A DNA stretch of 64,000 nt from Pomacea canaliculata (lineage: Eukaryota > Mollusca > Gastropoda > Architaenioglossa > Ampullariidae): positions 13,696,384 to 13,760,383 of the forward strand of contig NC_037592.1 in NCBI RefSeq assembly GCF_003073045.1, read 5' to 3'. Below the pieces are notes generated by a model. That model was not told the origin of the DNA. It did no database searches and saw nothing but the letters and a program-made list of their open reading frames with translations. The translations under genes and the position numbers were made by a program. Of this stretch, positions 13,930-25,109 are shown one piece after another. Position 1 is the stretch's first letter, and each line of letters opens with the position of its first letter.

Positions 13930-14085
13930 AGGCAGCAATGATGGCAAGGTAACCAGCCCTGTAAACAAAAGCTACATGCAGAGAAAGAACAGCATGCCCG
14001 AGACGAGAGCAGAACCCATGACAGTCAACCTTCACTGTATTAGTGACGGGAGCTAACTGTTGCACCACTGGACTGCCCCTGATGT
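13930..14085 (-). mobile_element. Probable tRNA-derived SINE remnant
   Basis: Read on the - strand from about 14079 it starts GGGGCAGTCCAGTGGTGCAA, followed by a TTAGCTCCCG box and then CATGGGTTCTGCTCTCGTCT. These resemble the A and B boxes of a tRNA-type Pol III promoter. The ends are not sharp and I see no target-site duplication. A family match would settle it. Confidence 0.4.
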
Positions 14086-15556
14086 CAAAGGAAACTACAG
14101 CACCAAGTAATGCTCACGAAAAGGGCAGAAATGAAAATGTTTTCGAGAAAGCCTCAATTTTCGTATAACAAATGATAAGGCAAAACAAATACATACAAAT
14201 TATGTAATGGGTAAACATTCTTGTTGAGGGACAAAAAAAAAAAAAAAAAGATTTCATGTTGCCTATAAATATGTGCATCATAATAAAACATGCAACAACT
14301 AAATATGCAGATAATGAGGGTAGAAGTCTTCAAATTTGTTCAAAGACTTTGTCTAACTGAAAATGATATAGCAAGGCAGGTTAGTTAAACTCAGCTGAAG
14401 GCAGACATTGTCTTCATGAATTTTCTTTGAGGAGAAAAAAAAACTTGTACTTTAATAAAATCTCTTATGCATATAATGACACACATTTTCACAGTCTCTT
14501 TAGTTTGCATGGGCTCAATCTCTCAAACATGTTCCCTTTCCGAAAGATTACATTCAAGATAAAACTGGAATTACACTGATAAAAACTGATAAAAAACAGA
14601 TAATGTCATGGACTAGTCTTACTTATCACAATAAAGATGATCTAACATCAAAATTATAATGAACACATAAAAAGAAACTTCCATACATCCTGCACTCAAC
14701 AAAGCAAACATACAACTTAATTCTCACAGCACATATTCTGTGGGATGAAAACTGAAACTATGCATGACAATAAAGTCATAAAACAGCAAAATCTAATATT
14801 TCTTCAGCAGGAAAGAAACAGTCATTTAACTTGCTCTAATTTAAGAAAGCAGTAAAAGTAAAGCAAATAGTTTTTGCATATGATTGCCTTTTCTAATCCT
14901 TAAGACTTAGACATGTAAGAGAAATGCCAATTGACAAAATTAAGGAGCCAGTGTTTTCACATCCATTTGTATGACAAGCTGCTTCCAGGAATAGGGCCAG
15001 TTATGTGTTTTCTAAGTTTTGGTACCCTAAACCACATTCACAGTTTGAATCTAACTTGTAAGTGAGACAACAGCTTTCTAAGAATAATTAGCAATTTCCA
15101 AATGGTTAAAAAAATTTAACAGCAAGAAAAGCTAAATATTCCACAAACATATAATAATAATGATGATGTAGAAGCCATAATCACTATAACATCATCAATG
15201 GGTATTTGAAAGACTTATAAATTGGCCAGAAATACCCTCATGAAATGTATGAACAAGCTCTGATTACTAGTGTCTTAACTGTGAAGAAACTGTGTAACTA
15301 TACACTGCCACTGCTATTGTATATATTTAAGTCCAATGTTTGCAGAATGGAACAATCACACTCACTTATCACTTATTCTCACACGGCTGCACGCTATACA
15401 CATTCAGACATAGAGGCTTATTTCTCCCTCGTTCTATTGCATTGTCTGAAATGGTCACTTCCATCCAAAGTTTTTCACACAAGCTGCCATAAAGTAGATT
15501 CCCTTTGCTTGGGAACAAGTGTTGCCATTTTGTCTTCATAGATTGAAAGGTGGGCG

Positions 15557-18500
15557 TCATTCTTGTGGACTATTAGGTTCCTGCAAAATGTTTTTTATAT
15601 AAGAGAGAATGATAGAATAATGTACCCAAGTATGAACAATTAAAATAAACTACATCAACATATCACTGAATTTGTAAACTATTTCTTTTGGATTTTTCTG
15701 TAACTCTTCAGTTATGATTTTTCTTTTCATTTTTGCATTAAGCATTTAGAAAAAAATGATCAATGAACAATTGCAAATAAAATCTGACAAGTACGTGCAA
15801 CTAATTGAGAATAACAATTTATAGAGCACATATGTGGAGGCAAGTTCAATGTATTGTGCACAAAAGATTGCCAACAGTTAACCACACAACAAAGAAACAC
15901 AAGCAACAGGTAATGGCAAACATAAAAAATAAGGAATTGGGAATTGTGGAGGAGTTTACTCATGAAAGGCAGAGAAGGGTTTTGAAGCTGGACCTGAAAG
16001 ATTTAAACGTAGATACAGTTCAAACAGAAAGACTTAGAATTCCAAATGCTAGGACATTTTTACCTCCCTCCCTCCAAAAAAACAAAGCAAAAACCTTTAC
16101 CTCTTTCACATTGTCTGGCTCCGCTTTAATGGAGAAGAACCGCCCACCAATACCCCTCATACGTTTCAAGGCATGGTTGTGTCGAGATTCATGTAAGTAT
16201 TTCTATTACAAAAAATAAAAGCAGATTCATTTATAATGTTTTTAAGATGATTTTTTTCCTGCGTTGTAGGTTATTTTTCAAATAATAACAGGAAACCCCA
16301 ATCTTACTCCTTCTTCTGATCATTATTCTGAAGCTCAGAAAGCTGTATTACTACAAAAACATTTGCATATATTAAAGAGGAAGAACATACCCTTCTGTGC
16401 TTTGGAATTTTTCCAGAGGCCTCCAGCTTTGCTCTTGCTTGCCGTCGCTTGAGAATTCGATGATATTGTTTAGCATTAACATACAGTGGCTTGTCATCTT
16501 CTCGTGCATCTTCTACCATAATGGGAATGCGCTGGACTGTAGATGTTTGGGCTGGAGTTGGAGTTGAAGAAGGTGTAGGTGTTGGAGTGAGTGGCGCTGG
16601 TACAGGCATAGATGGTGCTGGAGTGGTGACCGAAGTATTTGTAGAACACGGAATAATCTAGGATACATAATATGCAAATATAAAGTACAGATTGTTTTTC
16701 AGCTGTTAGACCTCTTAGAGACATGATGGTGCCAACGAATAACCCTTCAATAGCCATGCCTGTTGGAAATAGTGTGAATTGTACAGTTTTCTAAAGCAAA
16801 TTTATGTGCTTTAAAAATAGATATCACATTTGAGTGGGTCATCAAACTAACTGCAGTGTTACTTAGTTTTCTCTCAACTTATTTGTGACACCATGCTTAA
16901 GGAACTTTCTGAACAATATTGAGTCTGTATCTATGGAATGAATGAAATTACCATATTTCGAAGTACTTGAAAAAGAACATGACAATGTAGAATAAGCAGA
17001 TAAAAGCTGTTCCTATCCTGAAGAGCACTTTCTTTATAGGTCCATAAGGAATGAGTTGTGTCCAATGGAATTTAGAAAAAAAGATCTTTTACACACAGGG
17101 TTACTCAGATTGTGTTGCCTCTGATAGTTTATTCCTGAAGGCAGTAGACAGGAGACTCTTATGTAAAAAGAGAGTTAAGCAGGAAATGAATTTAAACCAA
17201 AATAACTCTAAGACAATAGATTTTCCTGTTGAATGCAGCAATTCCTTCCCTTCAAAAAGTGACAATACTTGAGTAAAAAAATAAAATTAAAAATTACTGC
17301 AAAGTCTTCCATCTAATATGTGTACACTACCATAATTGATATTATAAGGCACCATGATTAAATAAGCTGCCCTTGAAAGGGGATGAGCAATGTGCATGAG
17401 CATGTACTTTCCACAACACAGCACACATATCACACACAGCATACCAAGCTTGTATCAGTTGTCTGTGTGCCAGATGAATTAGTCTGAAGTGGAACTGGAA
17501 GTTGAATAACTGGGTTCACAGCCTGCTGTTGTGCTTCAATGGAAATCTGTTGACCTCCACTGTTGCACAGGACTGTCTGAGCTGCCCCATTTGTGAATGA
17601 TTCCACTGAACAACACATGGGAGGTAAAAGTGATGCAAATAATAAATGTTAATTATTCAATGTGCTGACTAAATTATAGATCTTGTCTGCAAAGATATGT
17701 CTTTACTTACTTTGTGGATGAACTGTGGTCTGTATAATCTGTTGCTGAGAGGGGTCTATGAGGGTTGGCTGAAAAATAAAACCCCCATTCTCGGTCTGTA
17801 TGAACTGCCCTAATACCTGACCCTGAACTTGAGGTGTAGGTGTTTGTTGCACAAAAATCTGCACAAACAAGAGATGTTTTATTAAAAGGGATCATTTCTT
17901 GTGTGTACACAACTTTTGACATGTTAAGCAACAAACAATGTCAAGTATCAATCTCATCCATAACTTTCGAAACTGAAAATAACATTATTGGATGCAAACT
18001 CAGTGTGTGGTGTATGAAAGACTACCAATGAATTGATGATGAATCAAAGAAACACAAGTATTAGCAAAAAACAAAAATGATGAATTGATTGAATTTTTTT
18101 CTGATATATCACACAAAGAGCACCTTAGCACAAGCAGATTGAAAAAAAAAAACCTGAGGTATAATGCCAGTGACTTAGACAGGTATGCTGAGTTGAGGCC
18201 ATGATAATATTGGTAGCACAGTGTGGCAAACTTGTATTATTACTCATAAGCATATGATGCCTCTAAAGATTACTTTAAAGTAGTTAAGTATTTACATTGT
18301 ACCTGCTGTGGCATAGCCTGCATCTGCATAAAGATTTGTTGTCCATCACCACACAGAACAGGAATCTGTGTGATAAGCATATAAAAAAAAATTACTTACG
18401 ATTAAGAATATAATCTGACTCCGTTTATTACAAGGAAAATCTGAGAAGGGGGAACACATATAGCTCCCCTATCAAAATTTAGTTGAATGTAAATTTACAC

Positions 18501-19178
18501 AACGTTTGAAATATACACCAGAAATATTAGAAATAACCTGGTTCATTTAAATCCTTCAATCCTGCTTTAATCCAGATTAAGTATTTGCAGAACTGAGGTT
18601 TTCTTTCAACCTATGCAATCACATGAAAAGTTATTTAGTTTTCAACAACGTATTGGAAATGAAAATCACATGCATACCTGTTGAATGAACTGGCCACTTT
18701 GTGTTTGAAAGGTCTGCAACTGCTGCATTGACTGCATAGGTATTTGGATTGCCTGCCCTTGGTTAAACGGCAGCATAAACTGCTGGCCATGAAGCTGGTT
18801 TTGAGCTAGCTGAAGAAAGGGCAGTTGCTGGACAAAGCAAGACATTTGTATCTGTAGGAATGTACCATTTCATCACAAAAGCATTCTGCATAATCATCTC
18901 AAACCCCCATGTTTTCTTATTTTTCCATTAAGTACTAGGAAATAAGTGCTACTTGAAATGCATACATTTGTCATGTTTTTATATTTGGCTCAGTATCAAA
19001 ACTACCAGTTAAATTTATTCAGCTACATAATAAAAGGTAGGATGACAAGATGTTCCACCTGCTGGGAAAGCTGGGAAACTTGAACGGGTATAGAGAGGTT
19101 ACCAAGGGGAGCCTGGACCAAACCAGTAAGTGCTTGCTGGTCATATGCGCTGAGGGTCGTCTGCAGTTCCATGACCAT
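15557..19178 (-). CDS. NFYA: Nuclear transcription factor Y subunit alpha (NF-YA), complete
   Basis: DNA-contacting subunit of the CCAAT-binding trimer with NF-YB and NF-YC. Coding exons (- strand order): 19178-19059, 18851-18678, 18365-18303, 17858-17711, 17605-17445, 16657-16391, 16202-16101, 15580-15557 (stop). Phases agree throughout and give 352 aa (human 347). The N-terminal two thirds is a Gln-rich activation region. A Pro/Thr stretch (PLTPTPTPSSTPTP) leads to the conserved core from about residue 279: PLYVNAKQYHRILKRRQARA (A1 helix, binds NF-YB/NF-YC), IPKHRR linker, then KYLHESRHNHALKRMRG and GGRFF (A2 and the DNA-binding Gly loop). The first Met after an in-frame stop (19178) was taken as the start. 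A short ORF beginning MVNLQQ ends just before it and could be an upstream ORF or intron sequence. The last exon encodes only EPNSPQE. Confidence 0.95.
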
Positions 19179-19779
19179 AACATGAGGAGATTTTGGTTAT
19201 CCACCCCTCACAAGAAGCACCTTGTCATTCACGTTCTGCTGCAGATTCACCATGAAAGGAACAATTTATAAGCTAGTGCATAACTACAGGTAATGCTTAA
19301 AATACTTACTGTAGCGATTGAATACATGGCATCAACAAGAAAGGAAACACAGTATTAATATACATAACATTGATAAAAGGTATGCTGTGAAATAAATATA
19401 ATCACTTCAAGAGACAGAAGACATTTAATTCCACTGTTTTTAAGAGGTCTTTTTTGTATGATGGCATTTATGTAGCTGATGGATATATGTCTAAAGTCAC
19501 TGTTGTTAGAAACCATAAGATTGTATATCTCAACTTATCCCTGGCATGTTAAGTGGAAAACTTCCTTAAGGAACACATCTTAGAACTGAAACTTAACTTA
19601 GAACTAAAAGGTCTTGAAACACATCTGCTATATCAACATCTTTCAGTTAGTTAGGCCCTTCTTTCTGAAAAAGGAAGTGGCTTCATATCCAGCTAAATGC
19701 ATGTTGTAGCAGTCTAATCTAAACAACAAGAGGTGATAAGGGTTTTACTGGCATCATCAGTTAGAAATTTTCTAATGCA

Positions 19780-20000
19780 ACTGAGTCACGCAGACTGAAG
19801 GCAGAACAAGTGTAAAATCCATGAAGCCAAGACCTCCTTCATATCTAGAAGATGATATGTCACTTAAACTGTCTGTGAGAAAGGTTGAGAAATCCAGCCT
19901 GGAGAATCCAGAAAACAGTAAAGTCTCAGTTTTGTCACCATTAAGTTTCAACAGGTTTGTCATCCATAACTGGTAGCTTCCACTGAACAATGGTAATACA
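19780..20000 (-). mobile_element. LINE reverse-transcriptase remnant (C-terminal part)
   Basis: The - strand reads SYQLWMTNLLKLNGDKTE, then TLLFSG and, farther on, LGFMDFTL. The WM-N-LKLN-DKTE block followed by LG is typical of the end of the reverse transcriptase in CR1/L2/Jockey-type LINEs. Only about 70 codons are readable and I see no flanking domains, so this is a short dead fragment. It lies in the large intron between the non-coding and first coding exons of NF-YA. Confidence 0.65.
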
Positions 20001-21472
20001 AATACTGCTACAAATGGCTACAACTGGCTTGTGTAGAGTCATTCTGCACTTTCTAAACAATAAACTGTTAATTCTTGCTCTCTAATTTAGAGGTGTGCAC
20101 AATGATGTAAACTTTAAAGGGAAAAGCAGGTTCACAGGTAAATTGGGTTTAAATGATAATGATGTTTTGAATCTTGTCCAAACAAAGTTTTGGGTTGCAA
20201 AATGATTTCCTTAACAGTTATGTCTAAAACACAGCTTTGGGCTGACTCATGAAGTTCCCTCCACCCATCCATACATTGAACCAAAAGAGTGTCGAGAAAT
20301 GCTAGAGTAGTGTCATATCATAAGTTTGAAGACGGATCCATTTGACAAGAAAACTGTTGAGTGATGTTTGCAATATTTAGTAGTCTTATGATCTAGCCTT
20401 GATTTATGGCTTGGAATCTACATGAAGCATGGAAAGTTTGCAATGTCTAAAGGCATAGGAAAGATAAAAAGACTTGTCTTGGTCGCATCCTATACCTTTG
20501 AAAAAGCAGGGTGCATGTGGATCCCTGATATTGCTTGTGTACAAGGAACAGTACATATTCTACTGCCAGTACAACATAAGTCATACCAAAGGATTCAGTT
20601 TTGCGATGGAATTTTTCTACGTTTCAACAGAGATTGTTGGTCTGGCAACTTCTTCAATAACAATTCCAACAACGTGCAATAGCTACATTGAAAATCTTTG
20701 TGTTATGATTTAACCTTCAATTGCAATCAAAATATCTTATTTTATTGACAGAACAATTAAGCAAGGGACAGTGAGCTGGGACTGTATTGACTTAAGTGTG
20801 AAAATAATGTTGTTTTGTAAATTAGTGTTAGACATTAGTCTTGAAAGTGATGAAAGTAGTATGTAGGCTACTATGTATATATCTTTATCTGTTTGCTCTT
20901 AAATCCCGTTAATATACAAATTTTACGCCTTATTACGTAACTTCACAGGTAGTGGTAGAAGAATATTTTCTGCATTATGTAAGCATACCAAGTAAAGAAA
21001 GCTCACTTACACAATTTCCATAGCAAACATAAATTAAAAATGCGCATCTTTGTCGCCCAATCGCGACTGATTCCCATTCGAACCACAGCAAAACTTGGAC
21101 CTTTGTCTGAAAGGTCCTGATTCGCTCACCGCTTTCGAGTACCACATATAAACTGCAGTTTAAACTCATTGCGATAATTTAGTAAAGCAGGTATTTAAGT
21201 CTATCACTGTGTTTGAAAAAGGCCAAAGAAACTCGCACAGCTTCGAAATTCTAAACGTGTAGACATATGATTAACGAACAAAAGGCTCAAAAGAAATGGC
21301 GTTCCACGAGAGAAATACAAAGATTCATAACATTGTTGATCAACATAAACAAGGTTACTAAATCCCGCATAACACAGACATGCTATCATATGAAGGGGCT
21401 GTCACTGTTAAAATCATACACTAAACGTGAATGGTTGTACAGAAATTGTAAGAAGATAATTTGCAGACTTAC

Positions 21473-22130
21473 AACAGGGGCCGGCGTCTTTTCTCCACAA
21501 GTGATTGGCTATGGAAATCAAGTGTATTTGACGACGAATCATGGCGTGCTAGGCTGCGCGAGCCTCTCACCAGCTTGCTTGCAATTGGTGGTGCGGGAGA
21601 GTTCTTTCTCCTCCCGCTGATAGACAAACTCGAAAGTATTTTATGCTGAATTCTGGTTATTTTCAGGCAAAACTGACCAACCACGTCCATTCAGGTAAAA
21701 GATTTTGAACGGTTATGACAGCTGGGTATCACGGTGACTTTGTTTGATTGTTTATTTTTGTGTTGGCACGGAATAGACTTGTTGACTCCCGCCTAGACTG
21801 GGTTTGGGAGGGAGTGAGAACGATTGAAGAGCCGGCTGTGAAGGCTATTGGGTTTCGTGGGAGCCTCTGCTGTCAATAAACTCACTTTCACCACGTGAAA
21901 CTGGCGGCATGGAGGTAACGCTACCGACGACAAGACAGGCAATCGATTCAGCAACGCTTCTGCTGTCGTGGGTAAATCTCTTGCTGTCTGTGTCCTCGTC
22001 TCTGAAAGCTTTAGCAGTCGGGCTCCACCGCTAAGCCTACGTTTTGGCCTATCCCGCTTGGGCTTTGGCGTGTTGCCCGCCCATGTCCACGCGCTTTTCA
22101 AACCAATGCTTCATTGATCAGCTGTGGTGT
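21473..22130 (-). promoter_or_regulatory. NF-YA non-coding first exon and CpG-richer promoter region
   Basis: On the - strand a perfect donor (GTT|GTAAGTCTGC) ends an exon at 21473. No other gene nearby needs it, so it is best read as the 5' UTR exon of NF-YA. The next 600 bp is richer in G, C and CpG than the surroundings. CCAAT boxes oriented along the - strand (ATTGG on +) lie at 21504-21508, 21584-21588 and 21847-21851; CCAAT on + lies at 21057-21061 and 22103-22107. The exact transcription start cannot be seen. Confidence 0.5.
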
Positions 22131-25109
22131 TTCCAACACTACCGTACTTGAACAAGGACACGATGACGCAATAGAGGTGGATTATCATAGCTAGCTTTTG
22201 TCTTCAGGATATATGTTTAGCGAGTATGCTATATATTTCACAGGAAAACTTGCGCATTTAACCACATGGCCGTAGGAAGGCACTGCTTAGTGCAGGTTGT
22301 AGATGCGTGGACCCGTATGTAGGAGTCCATGATTACACCATGGATGTGTATAGGGGATACCGATTCACGATTACACGGACGAAACGATCCGTCGGAGATC
22401 GCGAACCTCACAGCCATTGCTTTGCCTGCAGCAGTGATGGATGCTGGAACTGACTGATCATGTTTTGGTTATCGCTCGGCAGGTCAATTGAGAGGGAAGA
22501 GGGGAAATATGGGTAATTCATTTGCTCAGTCTGCATTCAAAACACATTGGAAGGTCTGTTCTAGTAAAGAAATTCATATCATTGTAAATGTGGCAAATGG
22601 TTCATCATTAGTAATGAAGCAGCATTATGGTAATATTTCTTCCATTTGGGATCTCCTTTTGATTACTGAACGCTTTTTGATATTTTACATGAAAAGAGTT
22701 ACAATAAGGCTCAGACTGTATGGAGAATGATGCTGTAGTTTCTGGTATTTGCAAGCAACGTGTGAAACCAAACTTAAACCTTCTACCACCATAACTTTTC
22801 AGATGAATCTTAAAGGGAACATTTTTCTGATTTTCCTTAAACTTGTTCTACTCAGGTAAAAATGGTTGGTTATTAAGTTTGGTTAAAGGTGCTGCTCTAT
22901 TATAACAAGTATGCCAAAAGAATGGACAGCTGGTAGACAAGTTTTCCATGCTAACTTCTTGAATAAGATCCTAGATAATGAGGTTCTGGTTTTGTTATTA
23001 ATATGAAGAGGAAGATCAGATAATAACAGCTCTCAGTTTGATAAAGATACAAAATCTTAAATTGCATTGTCTCGTTTTTTCGGTTTCTAGGCAGGAAAAT
23101 GGAAGTCTGACTTTTGCCAAAAAGGAAGCAATCATAAAGTGACTAACACATTTCTGGTTGCTATACCACTGATAAGAGGATAATCACAATCACTAAAAAA
23201 ACTAGATCTGACAGGCATGCTCTTTGGAATGCAGAAGATTCTGGCATGGCCCATCCTTAACTAGCTGTGGTTCTGGATATTAATTTCTAAAGAGCATCCT
23301 CCATATAGAGAATGATTTTTGCCACATTACATCAGACAGGCAGCAACACATTAAACTAGGTAGTGAAATTTGAGATCTGGTTGAGGCACAATTAAAACAT
23401 TGACAAGTTTCACAAGTGGGATGGTGGAGTTAGCTATTGTTTAGTGATTCTAATGTACTTTTCAACAACAGCAAAAAGAGTTATTTTACATGGTCTTCCT
23501 GCTGAGGTCTCAGTGTGGTGAATGTTTCTAGCTCTATATTTCTCATACATTTGTCAATCTAATATATTTCAGGAATTTTAATGCTATTCCCATCAATTTA
23601 AAGGGAGTTGAACCTCCAAATCTGTCTAACAATGTTTATTTTTATTTCTCCAATACGTTTTTCTGATATTCCACCTTTAAAAGTCACCTTCTTTACATTT
23701 GTAACATTACTGAGAAACATTCTGCGTGTGGGCAGAGAAGTTAAATGAGCACTTGATTAGTATTATTTCAATTTCCCCTCTTTATAGCATGCCGAAGGAA
23801 AACAAAAATTGTCTTCCTTTAAAAAACGTGGGGTTTATTTACTTTTTTACCATAAATGTGCAATAGTTTTAAGAGATAAAGATTAACATGTAACTAGCAA
23901 CGAAACATTATAGTTTCTCACTTCCTTTTTTGCAATCTGTGCTAAGAGGCGTCTGCGACAAATTCTAGCGACCAGGGGATCACTATTTGTCATCCTCGTT
24001 CACTCATCCAAAGAAAAACAACAAACAAAAACTTCCAAAAAGAGCTGGCGGTGGTCGATGGGGCAAGTTAGCAAGCATGCTATTAAAAGTTACTGTAATT
24101 ACTCTGGTTGGCAGCGTAATCCAGTCACTAGTTGCAGGACTGCAGCTGGATTTCCGTTACAGTGAAAAACCGTGTAACTATGGCAACTGCTATCCAGCGA
24201 ACTCTCTAAAATATGATCGTGGCTGTGAACCCACGGTATAATCACGAACTTGTCCGTGGAAGACTAAACAAAATGTTTACATAAATTAATCAAGCTCCAG
24301 CATCAAAGGCAGAGCTATGGTTGTTGCTGTTTAGCAAGACAAATATAAACGAAGTTGTTTTTGATGAAGGTTGCGCATATTTCTTGTGCATTTATTTGCA
24401 TAGTATCACATTGTTTCATGTGTCGTTATCAAATGACACGTGTTGTTTTAAATTATTAAAAAAAACATGCAAGCCTTTTTTCACTGCATCTTTTGTAGGT
24501 AGAATTTAGTTGTAAAATTTGTCTTCGAGTACACAACCGGACTTGCAAATTTCTTTTCCTGACTATAATCGTTTATAAAGCCAGGAGGGACTAAAAACTA
24601 AGGGATGTCATTACTACAGTTTTATGTGCGCAAGAATTGTCTCCCTTTTTAGAATGTGGCGCGGCGGGGTGACTAATTTGTCATTAGCGAAAAATCACAG
24701 TACCTCATAAATCCATAATTGAATTTAAAAAAGAAAAATCCATTTCAAAAGGACGGATAATTTGATCGTATGTTTTTTAAAGCTTGCTTCTTGAGTGAAA
24801 GCCATTCGAGCTAATACTAATTTTACACACTCACCTTCGTAATAGCGAGAGACAGAACCAAGTACATTTAATAGTATTTCAGTAACCCTTTGCCCAGCGG
24901 AAAATAGGGATATGCTAAAATACTGAAATGAGAAACGTATTGACAAGATAATATACCATTCATTACCTTATTTTCGAGGTTAAAAGTATTTGCATAAGTG
25001 GTTACAAAAATCACTTGAGGATTTCCACAAAATGTGTTGCTGCTTTATGACACATCAAAGTTGATCACGAACAATACAGAGAAACCTGTTGATTTCCATA
25101 TTATTTTAG
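22131..25109. other. Spacer before SERGEF, probably with its missing first exon
   Basis: Mostly AT-rich sequence without recognisable exons. SERGEF needs a short first exon here, coding a start Met and ending with the Trp before GANSYGQL, but I could not choose one. A somewhat less AT-rich patch at 23930-24240 is open for 84 codons on + but resembles nothing I know. Confidence 0.4.

Larger units (their letters stand above)
10279..15556. other. Ferritin upstream region and NF-YA 3' flank, no coding gene
   Basis: AT-rich, with long homopolymers (T-run near 10429-10450, A-run near 14232-14249). No conserved exon is visible on either strand. The NF-YA 3' UTR (- strand) enters from the right. Candidate reversed poly(A) hexamers (TTTATT on the + strand, for example near 11850) are too common to choose one. 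Two repeats inside it are listed separately. Confidence 0.5.

Noticed and set aside
14020-14060. CAGTGA loop on the - strand as a ferritin iron-responsive element
   Set aside because: It is nearly 4 kb upstream, the flanking bases do not form the 5-bp upper stem, and it lies inside a SINE-like repeat.
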